Positions 40,441 through 52,934 of a stretch of DNA of 64,000 nt are shown here, in pieces. The notes under the pieces were generated by a model that was not told the origin of the DNA, did no database searches, and worked only from the letters and a program-made list of their open reading frames with translations. Numbering within the stretch: position 1 is the first letter of the stretch; each line of letters begins with the position of its first letter. This DNA comes from Tetrahymena thermophila SB210. Lineage: Eukaryota > Ciliophora > Oligohymenophorea > Hymenostomatida > Tetrahymenidae. The position numbers and the translations under genes are program-made. The stretch spans positions 177,612 through 241,611 of the forward strand of contig NW_002476477.1 of NCBI RefSeq assembly GCF_000189635.1, written 5' to 3'.

Positions 40441-42170
40441 ACTATCTATTTCTCTACTTAAAATTTATGGGATTATGCTTTGTTAATTAGCTTTGAGTTT
40501 TTTTTCAATCTTAATTATTATTTTCTTAATTCCTATTATTTTTTATTGCCTTTTTTATTTGATTTTTTATTTAATTTTTCTTTCTCTTCTGTTTTTATAT
40601 GAATTATACGCATTAATTTATTAGTTTTTTTTGTTTATTTATTTGCTTGCTTTATTGATTTATTGATTGATTGATTATGTGAGTGTTATGTTTATCAAAC
40701 AATACTGCTTTCTTGGTTTATTAGCAAATAATTTATTCTTTTGATACTTTTTAATGACCCTTTTCAATTTTTTCTTTTTTGATTATTTTTGGTGTATCAA
40801 ATAAGCAAGGAAACTAACAAATTTACGAATCACGCAATCATTATTCTTTAAAAAGTGAAACAAAAAACCTCTTTTGCTTTATTTATATTAATAAATTCTT
40901 TTTCTTAGGCAAATTCAAGATTTATTTTGAATTAAATTGAATCGCCATTTAAAGGCATAAATACTTTACAATGCGAAAACCATTTCACTCACTTGCGAAT
41001 CTTCATTCTTAGAGAGAAAAATATACGATTGAAAAGAAAATAGATTCATTTAGATATTTATCAACGTTAATATATTTATTATCACAAACTAAGCTTTTTG
41101 TACTGACAATTCTAAATTTTCATTTTCTTTTCAAAAATTTTTGAGCGATGACAAAAATTTTCGATATAAAATTATAAAGGTTTTTTCAAGATTTTAGGAA
41201 AAAAACGAATTTAAAAATAGTAATTTTTTAAGCTGTTTAAATAAAAAGTGATTTTATTTACTCTTATTTTAATCGTTCTATATTTTAAGAGAATTTTCTT
41301 AAGTTTACTAAATACAACTAAATTCATTCATCTCAGCTTACATATATTATATATAGACAGTATAAATCTTTTTTTTTTTCTTCAAGATATTTTTCTTACA
41401 TTGAAATTTTCTTACAAATTTTTAAAAACTAGAAAAACAAACAAATTTTTTTAAAAAAGCTTGAATTTGATTGAATTAACTATTTTTATATCTTAAAATA
41501 ACTCGAACATAATAATTAAGCGTTAAAGAATCCAAATAAATCTTTTCGCTTATTAATTAGCTTCTCAGCTTATTCTTACTGAGTGATATTTTAAAAATCT
41601 GATAGAAGACATCTCTCAAATTTGTAAATATTTTCAAATTTATTAAAAATAATTTAAATTTTTTATTTTGTTAGCTGATAAAAGCGACGATAATTCAAAC
41701 AGCCTTAATCGTATCATTATTATAATTACTGGAAAATTAATTAATTTTTTTTTGTTTTAAATCTTTCTTTCTTTGCTTTTTGAATGAGAAAAATATTAAA
41801 AAATAATCTTTCTCATTCATTTTTCAAATAAAAAAATTAATTTGTAATAGAGCAAAAAATAAATTTTTCATTTACTAAAAAGATATTTTTTATTATGAAA
41901 ATACCTAAAAAAAAATAAAGATAATAATAATAAATAAGATTTTTGCTTTTCTTAATTAAATAAAAGAAAGTTTTAGTAATAAATTTAAAGAAGATAAAAA
42001 TATTGCTTTAATTTACTTTGATTTATTACCATACAAATAATTTTGTTACAATATGTAAAATTTTACAATCTATTTAAATTACTTACATTTCTTACACTTC
42101 AAAAAAAATAAATAAATAAAATTTGTTGATTCATTTTTCAATCAAATTTTTGCAAGATGCAATAAATAAA
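40441..42170. other. AT-rich intergenic region
   Basis: 5' flank of calcineurin A and 3' flank of the coiled-coil gene. Homopolymer-rich; the frame at 41248 is a hydrophobic low-complexity string with no support. No feature assigned. Confidence 0.5.
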
Positions 42171-45100
42171 TCAAAAGCTTGTTTTTATTTATCTCTAAGA
42201 ATCATTCTAAAATATCTCAATACAATTTTACTTCTTCACTTTAAAGTCTTCATCGTTTAGAAAATTTATTTCATTTTCAGAAAAATTTTATTAAGATGTT
42301 GAATTCTATTTTTTAGGCATTTAAGTCAAGGAATTCTACAAATCTGCTTTATTTGGAGATTTTTTACTTTGCCTTTATGGATATTATTCTTTGAACTCTT
42401 AGCTATGAGAATTTTTTTTTGTATTTTAGAATTCAGCTGCATTACTTTAGCTCCTTTTTTAGCTTTCGTTTGTATATGATTTATCTCTTTTGGTTCTATA
42501 GTTTTTTATATAGAACTATAGCTGCTAAGTTTGCTCTTCTATAATTTCTTGCTTAATTTCTTTTTGAGCTATGTAATCGCTGCTTAACGTATTTAAGCAA
42601 GTAATTTAATTTTGTTATTAAATCTATATAAGAGGTTTGAGTGGTCTTCCCTTAGAAGAGCTTCTTTTATATATATTTCCTATTCCAGATGGAGTTGCAG
42701 GTCTTGAATTATAAGGAACTGAAGCTGTAGTTTTAGGTCTTCCAGTATGAGAGCTGACTGTTGCATAATTGCTTGTTTATGTTTAATAGTTTTCCTTCAT
42801 TACAGATCCATCTGCTTGAAATTACGATTAATTGAATGCGTTAAATTATTTTGAAGCTTTTCTTTCTATACTGTAATTCTCTTCTTCAGTTAAAAAATTT
42901 ATATTATTTTTTATAATTTCTTTTGCCAATGTAGTCTTTTCATACGGACTCATGCTTCTGCTATTTGAATTCTATTTATTTTTTGAAGTTGTTTTCTTAT
43001 ATCATTAAAAATAATTTTAAGTACATTAAAGTTATTAAAGTTGCTAAAAGTAGCATTCATGGCAGGATTCAGCATCATATTTTAGTTGTGCATTTTTTCA
43101 AATAAACAAGATACATTTTCTATAGCATTTAATATTTCCTATTAATCAATATCATCATTAATATTTATTTAGTACTTAATTTAAAAATTTTTCAATAAAC
43201 TTTTACCTTTTTTCTAGTTTATAACGACTAGTTTTCGATACAAGGAACAAATTGTCTCATAAAATTTAAAAAGTTATGTGATAAAGTGAGCTGATTCTGA
43301 TTAATCCTTTTCATTTCCTTATACATATCCTCAGTATTTTTTTTACTAGTTTTTTCATTCTATAAGCTAATGATATGGGAATAATCAGCTTTCTTCATCA
43401 ACTCTAGTTTGACTGTATCAATTAAATCAGCAACTTTGTTTTGTATGATATCATATCTTTAAATTTATTCTCTAAAATATTAAAATTTTCAATAAATCTT
43501 TCATTATAATTATAAAACCACTAAAAATCAATCTATTTTTGCTTTATTTTTTCAAATAAAGATATTTACAAAATAATCCATTTTACATTTTTTCTTAAAA
43601 ATTAATTATGCTGTTTATTTTAAATTATTTCATTAATTTATACTAAAATTCAGAATCATAAATCATAAAATTTATTTTCAAAGATAAAATATTCTAGCTA
43701 ACTTTTTCAAGATTATTCAAAATTTTTATTTTATTTTATTTATTAGAAAAATACAAGGAATAAATTTTAAATAAAAATATTTGATAAATAAAATAAATGA
43801 TCTCAATCAGAAAATATTTATTGTGCATAGTTGAAATTCAAGAAATGTATAATATTTATTAGATTTATTTTTATTTCATAAATTTATGCTAAATTCAGAA
43901 TCATAAATCAAAAAATTTATTTTCAAAGATAAAATATTCTAGCTAACTTTTTCAAGATTATTCAAAATTATTTTTTTATTTTATTTATTAGAAAAATACA
44001 AAGAATAAATTTTAAATAAAAATATTTGATAAATAAAATAAATGATCTCAATCAGAAAATATTTATTGTGCATAGCTGAAATGCTATAAATTTTTTATAT
44101 TTAATAGAATGATTTTAAAAAAATAAATAAAATTAATTACTTTATTTCCTCCTTGATTAGTGGAAATAGCTAGGATTTAGATGAGGAGAATATTATTTTA
44201 TTATTTTCTTCATATTTTTTTTCAAATTATTTCATATTTTATTGGTGTTCTTAATTTATTTAAATTAATACATTTTCAAATACTGATTTCTGTAGAAAAG
44301 ATTCTTCCATTTATTACTCTAATTTTTTAAGCTCCATTTTTTCGCATTTAAATAAGAGAGATTCATCGATTTTATTCATAAAATCTTCAAAAATCTTTAG
44401 TTTTTAAACACATTATTCAGTTTCTTTTTTACTGGTTTTAACGATAGGGATTAAATGCTCGTAAATATGCTTTATATGAGTTTAATGCACAAACTAAGCT
44501 GACCACTATTTAAACTCCTAATTATAAAAAAAATAGATTAAATAATATTATTTTTAATTTGACATACTTCATATTCGTTTTTATCAACTTTTTGATTCAA
44601 TTTAGTCCTAGTATCGCTGATAAGCTATTCCATATTAACAATTTTTAAAGTATTTTGCTCTCTAAATTTTTCAAACTAGACAACAAATTTTTTGTGCAAA
44701 TTTTCAGCCTTTTAGCTGTATTCTAACGACTAAGCTTTTGTTTCGTATTAATTTGAAATAATTTTTAATATTTCCTCCTTTGACTTGTTTAGCATAATTT
44801 CTGATTGCTCTGAAAAGTATTTCTTATTTACAATTTATTCCATTGTTTAATCTAGGGTTTGCATCTTTTCTAACAAATACTTAACACTGTCTTTATCAGC
44901 TAGCAGACTCAAGCTATTACTAAAGTTTGTTAAGCTATTTTAAAATTATTAAATTCTTCGTTAATTTCTTTAATTTAATTTGTAAATTTAGATACCTAAT
45001 TTTTATTTAGTCATTTAAGTGCTTAATTTCTTATTTAGATGGCTTTTAATCCAAATCAGCACTCAATTTACTTGTATTTTATTCTAGTAAAAGTATCTTT

Positions 45101-45534
45101 GCAGCTTATTATTCAATTCGTGTAGTGGCGCTAGTTAATTTAGTTTTTACTTCTTTAACTATTTCTAATTTTGCATCTACCTTATCTTCGATTTAATTTA
45201 ATATAGACAATGGCTCCAACACAGCTGAAGTACAATACACTTTTTCGTATAATTTCTCAAATTAATTAGAATTTAAATCTACATTTTCCTTGATAAACTT
45301 TTCTTTAATCTCTTAAATGATTGGATTCGGATTGAAATTGTTTATTTTTATAATTGGCTAAATTGAATTTAAAGCTTAAGTTTGCTAATCTAATATTTAA
45401 ATTAGTAAAATTGAAAACTCCTATTGCTATTTTAGCTTATTTTCTATTTCATCAATCCTTTAATCAAAACTCTTCGTATTTTCGTTGCTCTTTATTTGGA
45501 TTTTAGTGCCATTTTCATTTTCTTAATTAATCAT
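42171..45534 (-). CDS. Coiled-coil protein of unknown function
   Basis: Starts MINQENENGTKIQIKSNEN at 45534 and ends CIEIFQNDSQRQIKTSF at TGA (42173-42171), with several introns. The first two thirds are long amphipathic helices rich in Lys, Glu, Gln and Leu (for example EQSEIMLNKSKEEILKIISN and KKLEQQMEESFLQKSVFE). After a ~500-bp intron with a duplicated block come more helical exons and then a basic Ser/Thr/Arg-rich region (SSHTGRPKTTASVPYNSRP, RSSSKGRPLKPL). No membrane segment or catalytic motif. A cytoskeletal or basal-body-type role would fit such an architecture but is only a guess. One small intron near 44990 is required to stay in frame. Confidence 0.75.
43631..44081. repeat. Tandem ~206-bp direct repeat inside an intron (spacing ~246 bp)
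   Basis: Copy 1 about 43631-43836, copy 2 about 43877-44081. Nearly identical over ~200 bp: CAGAATCATAAATCA, TTTATTTTCAAAGATAAAA, TATTCTAGCTAACTTTTTC, ATGATCTCAATCAGAAAA and TTGTGCATAG occur in both in the same order. A short insertion and a few substitutions separate them. Lies in the largest intron of the minus-strand coiled-coil gene. Confidence 0.9.
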
Positions 45535-46718
45535 TTTAGTAGGAAATTGAAAATTCCAAATATATTTTAAGCTACTTTTGTTGTATAAATGTTATGAAAG
45601 TTAATAATTGAATGGAATTGTTTCTTTTCAAGCTATTACTGGTAAATATTAATCTAATAAAATCTAAATTTTAGAGTATTACAATTAAAAACATGATTAT
45701 ATTCATAAACACAAATTCAATCATATTTTCTTTTGTGGCTATAAATTAAAAATATAATTAATATTATTTGTTGGAAACAAGTATTCAGTAAGCATTCATT
45801 ATTCTATTCTTAAACAAAAATCTTTCTAATCCTTAAATTCCAATAGAAACTTTAGTATTTCTATAAATACTAATAAAAATGTTTCATTTTAATAAATTAT
45901 TAATTTGATTGAATTAAAAAAAAATAAATTAACATTTTTCATTAAAAAAAATAAAAATTTTTTTTATTTAAGAATCAAAAAGAATTTTTTAAAAACTTTA
46001 GAGATAACCACTAATATATTTCTTTTTTATTTCTCTATTTTTTTTTTATGGATCATAAAATTTAAAACAACAAATAAATGTAAAAATATTTGGATAAAAT
46101 TATTTGTAAAATATTTAAAATTAATTGTTTCAAACTATTTATTTATTTTTAAAATTTATTAAATAATTTATCAATTTAAATAGAATTGTTACAGAATTGA
46201 ATTTTTGATGACTTTGTTAGAATAATTATCATTTTATATTCAATTCACAATATTTTTAAAAAATATCCTTAAAAATGTAGATTTATATAATTTTTTGCAA
46301 TGGTTCAAAAACTAATAAATGAATTTAAGATACCTTAGGATTGATTATTCAGTAAAATTAGCAAAATTTTAGTTAATTTTTCTTGCTTAGTTAAGTTTGC
46401 TCTTAAAAAAATATCATTGTATTTTTCAATATATATTATTAAATTAAATTTCTATGGATGTTATTTTTATAATTTAAATCCTTACTCAGAGCAAACTGTT
46501 TAATATCTTATTATTTATAGTATAATAATTAGTAATTAAAAATAGCATTAAACGCTTTGGCTTTTATAATAAATTATTAAAAGCTCTTAAAACTTATATT
46601 TTTTTGAGAAAACTACTTTAAAACACTCATTTTAACTAATTCATTATAGCTAATTCCATAATTTATTGAAAACACTACTAATTTTTAATCTGATATTGCA
46701 AAATTTTAGGAAATAATA
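45535..46718. other. Divergent AT-rich spacer
   Basis: Separates two divergent gene starts. A Lys/Phe/Asn-rich frame at 45905 looks like translated AT-rich DNA, not protein. No motif assigned. Confidence 0.5.
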
Positions 46719-49393
46719 ATGAATTTTCAAAGTTATCAGCCACAATAACCATATGATAATTATTAAAGAAATAATTCAAGAGGGAACTCTTTTATTCTTA
46801 GAAATTCAGGACAGAATATTTTGGGAAATAGAAACAATAATTTTAATCCACCTTAAACTGATTTTAGTAAAATGTATGACAGCAATCCTATGGCTAAGCA
46901 GAATTTTATGAATCATTAATAAAAATAAGTTGATTTCAATCAAAGATAGTAGTAATATAATAGCAATATCATAAATTAATCAAATGATATAAGAGCTTAA
47001 GAACTAAATTTGCGAAATATAGACAGATTAAATAAAATAAATAGCGAGATACTTAGAAAATAATACATAGATTAAATGAATGATGTCAAAAATGCATAAA
47101 ATAACTTGCATGCTCCAAAATCTAATGGCTTTAGGCAAAATGAATCATAGCAATCTTTTCATACTGCTTAAAACTAATAGCCTATATCACCTCCAAAAAG
47201 ATAAATATATTCCTCTGGATAACCAAATTATTAAGAACAGTAAGAAACATAAGATAAAATAAACTAACTATTGTATTAGCCTAATTAATATATACCTTAG
47301 CCATATATTCCACAGTTTAATTCTTATCAATAAATACCAAGAAACTTTGAATACCCATTTTATAAAAGAGAATTAGAAGATTACGAAGACAATATAAAAC
47401 CTGTAAAATAAATTGGAACAGTAATATAAAAATAAAATGAATTAATGGCATAACTTATTAATAAACTTGGCTAAAATAATACTGCCCCTCCACCTAATTA
47501 ATTTGATTATCAAAAAAGACAATTTGATGAATATGATAGATTTATGAAACTTCACTAAAATTTAATAGATCTTAAGTATTAGCCTTAGGTCTAATAAGTT
47601 TAAAATCCCTAACCAGATTCTAATAATAACATGATGGTTTAAATGATGTACCAGTAATAAATGATGCAAGCTCTAATGTATGCATAGCTTTTGAGAAATC
47701 AAGATAAGTAATTAAAACAAACATCATTTTTATATTGTTTGATTAGCTTTTAAATAAACATTTAATTAGGTCTTCAAAAGAAACTTTAAAATTAAATTAA
47801 ATTAATGAAACAATTCTATTTTAAAGAAAGTTTTATTTTACAAATAAATTAAAAATAATTTACAATTTTATGATTAAATTTTTAATAGAAATGATGCCAA
47901 TAAACAGTAGTAGTCTGTCTTAGATTTATTGAAGTAGTAAAGAAAGGAGGATAATCTTGAACGAATGATAAAATAACTTATAATGTAAAAAGGTGGAAAT
48001 CTTGAAGAACTTTAAAAAAAGCTAGATGATTTAGCTGGCAGGTAGCCATAGAAGGCTGTTAAATAAAAAAAGCCTGTTATTGAAAGCGATGATGAAGATG
48101 ATGATGACGAAGATGAAAATGATGATGATGATGAAGACGATGATGATGAAGAAGAATTAGATGAAGCCAAAAAAGCTGAATTGGAAAAATAAAGAAAAGC
48201 ATAGCTATTAAAAGGAGCAATATAAAAGGTAAAGAAGGTTTGGAATATGAGCAGATTTGCTTTTTTGTTTCTTGGAAATATCAGGGAAAGAGAAAACGAA
48301 AGAAGAATAACAGCTTAATAAGGTTTATCTTAAATGTTACAAACTTCTATAAAAGAAGGTTTACTTTGGGTTTTAGTAGCAGCCGAAAAGGGTTTTTCGA
48401 TAATAAGATAAAAACCAAAAGACGATTTGGATATTATAAATAATGTAACTAAGCTAAAATCTACTTAATTAGAGAGTAGGATAGATAATATTTGCAATAT
48501 AACTCAATTAATTATAGAAGGTTTGATTGAAAATATTGATATAATTCCAGATAGTATTTCCAAATATTCTGCTATTTTCTTCTAAGAAAAATCCTATCTT
48601 CCAGATGGTAATTTTATCATAAAACTTTTAATTATTTACCATTATTTAATAAATAAATAAATAAATAATAATTAAAACAGGACTTATTTCATAGTTTGAA
48701 ATCGATAGATTAGAATTTAATTAGACATATGGATATATTAGGAATGTTAATAATGAATAAAAATTAATGCTTACAGGTGTTTATTTATTAATCAAAGTTA
48801 TAATTAATGCAGCCCTTGCTCATCCTTGGTAATTTTAGTAAAAAGATCTTAAACTTAAAGATGATTAGATAACAAAAACCAAATTGCTTATTGTTTGTTC
48901 TATTCTTTATCATATTTTTATGGAATACATAAAAAAAACTATAAATCCCATTCAAAATAACACAATGAATATTCCATAGAAGTATAAACCTCAACCTTTG
49001 CAATAAACGCTAGTTCATGAATTAGGGAATAAAAATTAACCTGAAAATGGGACAAGATATAATATTGTTACAGGACTTATTGATTACAATAGTCTTTCTA
49101 CAATTTGGACTCAAAAAGGAGATTGGAGGAATGATATGGTTGAAAAAATCAAATTGTTATTATAAAAAGTTGTTGATAATGCGAATCTCTATGACCAGTA
49201 AGTTGAAGCAATGGAGAAGTAAGAATTCATAAAGTAAGCACAACAAGACCAGTTGTTGCTTCCTCCTCATATTAGAAAAACAAATTTTGCATAGTAATTC
49301 AATTAAGTTCCACCAAACAATAGTAATAATACTAATCAAAATAATCAGAATAACAATTCAACAGTTGATAACAATAATTAAGCTAATAGCTGA
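46719..49393 (+). CDS. Asn/Gln-rich protein with acidic tract, unknown function
   Basis: Starts MNFQSYQPQQPYDNYQ and ends NNNNQANS at TGA 49391-49393, with two introns (near 47710-47890 and 48605-48680). The first ~330 residues are Gln/Asn/Pro-rich with scattered helices. Next comes a basic helical piece (RKEDNLERMIKQLIMQK), a strongly acidic tract of Asp/Glu (48090-48165), and then a folded-looking, conserved-type domain beginning VWNMSRFAFLFLGNIRERE and running through LLWVLVAAEKGFSIIR and LSTIWTQKGDWRNDMVEKI. This domain has the hydrophobic pattern of a globular all-alpha fold. An LLPPHIRKTNF motif precedes the low-complexity tail. Family not recognised. Read-through of dozens of TAA/TAG codons supports the gene. 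Confidence 0.8.
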
Positions 49394-49699
49394 TCGATTT
49401 AAAAAAGTTAGAAAAATAATTGGCTTGCTGGAATTTTAATTATTAAATAAATGTTTACTAAAATTAATAATTCAAAATTTTAAAAGTTAATAAATTTTTT
49501 AGATAGATTATTACCATAATTTGGCAAACATCTAATAAAATTTTATATATTTTATATTATTCTTTAGATTATTTACATTATTTTTTACAAAATGTTATTT
49601 GCAAATATTTCCAAGTATAATTATCCTTTGGAATTTATTCATAGAATATTTATAATAATTTTAATCAATCTTATTGCTTAAAAAAATATTTCAGGAATT

Positions 49700-50640
49700 G
49701 ATGGAGGGATGCAGAGATAAAAAGGGAGATATTTATTTATTTATTTATTTATTTATTAGTGAAGAAAGAAAAATAAATATTAATAGAAATTTTGTCTTTT
49801 ATCCTTAGTGAGGTTTTTAAATCCATTAATGTCTTTTAATAATTTATTTTTTCCATATTTTAATCTACCAATTTTCACTTCATCTGACTTAATAATGGTT
49901 CTGATATTTCTCTTATTATTTACATATCTGATATTAAATCTTATGCTACTTTTAAATTTATGAATAACATAAAAATTCAAGATAATATTGTAAAATAGAA
50001 TAATATCTCCTTACTTCATTAGTTTAATTTTGGTATTTTCTACAAAGAATTTGTTAAGGAAAAGTCCAAGTAAATAAAAACTACTTTCATATCTTAAATT
50101 TAAATGCTAATCTAAAAATATAAAATTACTAAATATGCCAGCTGTTCTTTAAGATCATTTTTAATCTTCTTTTTAATATTTGATCTTCGCCTTCTCTAAG
50201 TTAATGGATAGAATTAATGGAATCAAACTTTTAAAATAAGTGGTTTGGTACGTACCTTGCAATTTATGTAGCTGAAATAATCTTTGTATTATTACCAATA
50301 ATAATATTATAGCTAAGTTAACTTTCTAGGGATATTTTATGAAGCACATAGTTCTTACCTTTTATCGTTGGAATTTCAAAGACTCTCTTTACTTTAACGA
50401 CTAAAAATATTCTTTTATTTTATTCCACTGAGTTAGTATTTACACTATCCCTTTCATTAGTATTTGCTATCTTAATAAAGTAAGTAGCCTTTTATAAAAT
50501 TTGAAAATATGATTTTTAATTGCCAATAGCTAGCAAAGAATAAATAGCTGTTGAAATTAGAAATAGCAATTAAGTTGAATTTAGAAAAAGCAAAGAATAT
50601 TAATTAGGTAGGGATCAGCAAGTAAATTTCATCAAAAAAT
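49700..50640 (-). pseudogene. Possible broken gene or poorly resolved small gene
   Basis: On the minus strand, protein-like segments occur in different frames without a clear ATG or consistent splicing. One begins with a signal-like LLFLISTAIYSLLAIG (about 50590-50540) and continues to KRIFLVVKVKRVFEIPTIKG and SYNIIIGNNTKIISATQIA. Another reads REGEDQILKRRLKMILKN (about 50190-50130). A third, YLLGLFLNKFF to KQGDIILFYNIILNFY (about 50075-49960), runs on to ~49800 and beyond. A TGA lies upstream of the first with no intervening ATG. Either a decayed gene or one whose introns I cannot place. A competing frame from an ATG near 50450 is also open for ~90 codons. No family recognised. Confidence 0.35.
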
Positions 50641-50789
50641 AGCAAATAAAATGAAAATAGGAACAGTCTATTAAGGAAATCAAACATTAACAATCAGCGC
50701 AATTCATGAAATAGTAATCAAAAATTTTCAAGAAATAATAATTAAAATATTTCAAGAAATGGTTTATCAGTTGAATTTAGAAAAAGCAA
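50574..50789. repeat. Dispersed direct repeat in AT-rich spacer
   Basis: GTTGAATTTAGAAAAAGCAA occurs at 50574 and again at 50770, each flanked by related AGAAATA-type sequence, so the ~200-bp segment appears partly duplicated. On the plus strand it reads as Asn/Ser/Lys-rich low complexity interrupted by TGA (near 50713). From here to 51550 no gene is seen. Confidence 0.55.
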
Positions 50790-51550
50790 TTAAACTGAAT
50801 TAAGAAATAACAAATCAAGCAAATTTAGAATATGCAATCAAAGTAACCAAATTTAAGATTAATGACGAATTAATTTAGGCTAAGTAAAGAAAACTAATAA
50901 GTGACAAATAATAATAAGTAATTTATAATAAATGTCGAAAATCTTATGTAATAAAAATACGGATAAAAAGAAATAAAATAATTAATTGCAATATTTTAAT
51001 TAAATTATTTTTACAAAATCATTTTAAAGTGTGTATTTTACAAATTTATTTTAATATCTGCCTATCATTTTAGTTAATTTGAATAAAAAGAATATATTTG
51101 AAAAACAATTACTCAAAAATATTGTTTTTTTATGGTTTAAAAAAATTTTTTTGGCAGCATAATATCTTAAAAACTATTTAAAGCTTATTTTTAATCTTAC
51201 TATAAATATTTTAAGATAAAACAAATATTATTTGATTGATTTTCGCCTTCTTACTTCTTTCGATATTGCCTTTTAATAAAATGTTTTTTTTAAGCTTTAT
51301 CCTTTCATTTATAAGATTTTATTAACTAAAATAAATTTTTTCGTTTCTTTTTGTTATAAAAGTTAAGTAATGTTTTTTTCAGTAAGCTAACATTTTCTAA
51401 CTTTAAAAACGTAAAAAAAATTTAATTAGCTAACTTTTACTCAAAAATCTTTATTAATTCCAAATATCCTAATCTCACCTTGCTAAATATTAACTCATTT
51501 ATATTGAAATAAGAAAAAATATTAAATTGAATAAGATTATAATTGCTTAA

Positions 51551-51561
51551 GGGGGGGGGGG
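51551..51561. repeat. Isolated G11 homopolymer
   Basis: Eleven consecutive G (followed by TACG) in a region otherwise nearly free of G runs; the only other G tracts of this kind are in the telomere. Lies ~90 bp upstream of the broken frame at 51654. Confidence 0.95.
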
Positions 51562-51653
51562 TACGAAAAAAAAGTTTTTTTTTAGGTAGCATAGTAAGGT
51601 CAATTTTATAATTTTTTAGAATTAAAAATAATTAAAAAACTTTCAAAAAAAAG

Positions 51654-52595
51654 ATGTTAGGCAAAAAATAAAAACTTTAAATATTTTTTTAATAGAAAAA
51701 AGGTAGTAAAAACTAAAAAAGTTTAGCAGATATTCAAAACATGCTCTAAAATTAGCAAAAAATGATCGAAACAATAGATAAAAAGCTTGATAAACTTGAT
51801 AAACTTGATCAACTTGATAAACTTGATAAACTTGATATTATTGATACTCTTTTAGTTTAGCAAACAGAAACTAATAAAAAGCTCGATAAATTGATCGAAA
51901 TATTGTCAAATGTACATCAAAGATAAGAGGATCACATTTAACAAAATTGAAGAAATATCTACAAAAAAATTTCTAAAAAACCTAAATATATGTTATAACA
52001 ATTAACCTAAAAATGTCGCTAATCTATTCAAATATAAACAAAATCGATTTTATGAAAATCAATTGCTGCTATAGATTTATTAAGTAAATTTTTTAACATT
52101 TTTAAACAAATATTTCAAAAAATATATTTTAAATAAACTTTTTAATAAATAGAAGATGCAAAACTTTAACAACCGTATTGATGCAAATGTCTTTTATAAT
52201 TTAAGATTTACTAGTTGCTTTAGATTGATTCATTGAATAAATATTAGAAAAATACCTATATACAACTTTAACTTAAAAAAATAGTTCATAAAATCAACCT
52301 TAATTGTGCTTTTTATAATTATAAAACAGAAACTTATTCATAAAGAGATTTAATCTTGAGCAAATAGTTTCTTATTTCTACTTATTCGCAATTTGAAAGT
52401 TCACTTCCGCCAACAAGATCGAAGCAGTAGATATCTCAGATGGATCTATAATTATCATATATAAACTTTAATCACTTAATCAAAAAATAATATTATTAAT
52501 TAAATTTGTTTACTAGAATTTGTGTTACTTACTTACTTAATACTTTAAAATATAATTTTTTTAATTTACCTTTGCTTATTCAATGTTTTTAATGA
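51654..52595 (+). pseudogene. Coiled-coil frame interrupted by three in-frame TGA codons
   Basis: From ATG 51654 the frame encodes 98 residues to TGA 51948-51950, including LADIQNMLQNQQKMIETIDK, a KLD triplet array and a further helix (LLVQQTETNKKLDKLIEIL). The same frame then continues with protein-like sequence broken only by TGA at 52053 and 52179, through YKTETYSQRDLILSKQF and SSLPPTRSKQQISQMDLQ (about 52320-52430), to TGA 52593. Removing each TGA by an intron does not work for all three: a 60-nt GT..AG around the second keeps frame, but candidates around the first (41 nt) and third (31 nt) shift it. Likely a pseudogene, or a short 98-residue gene with a decayed tail. The distal end of the original frame is uncertain. 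Confidence 0.55.
51783..51836 (+). repeat. Six-copy 9-bp coding repeat (Lys-Leu-Asp)
   Basis: Six tandem AARCTTGAT-type units encode KLDKLDKLDQLDKLDKLD. Near-identical at the DNA level (one AAA to CAA change), indicating recent slippage expansion within a coiled-coil-like region. Confidence 0.95.
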
Positions 52596-52934
52596 ATTAT
52601 TCCATTTTAATTTACTATTTTTTATGGCTTTAATATACATTTTTCTAATTATTTACATATTGATCTGTTAATTCTCTCTTCTATGAGTTTAGTAGTATTG
52701 CTAATATTTTTGAGTTATATATATTATTCTGATTATTATTTCATTTTTATAGATAATTTCATTTGATTTTAAATAAATTTTTTATATTTTTATCACGATA
52801 GTTGATGAAAATAGTAAATAAATATTTCAATAAATTAAGTAATACAACAAATAAATAAAATACAGATCATAAGCGTTATGAAAATTAGTATCTTAGAATT
52901 ATTCTCAAAAATTGCTTGAAATTTATATTGTAAA

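Noticed and set aside
51551..51561. Internal telomere remnant
   Set aside because: A pure G run without any GGGGTT periodicity is not evidence of telomere repeats; kept only as an oddity.
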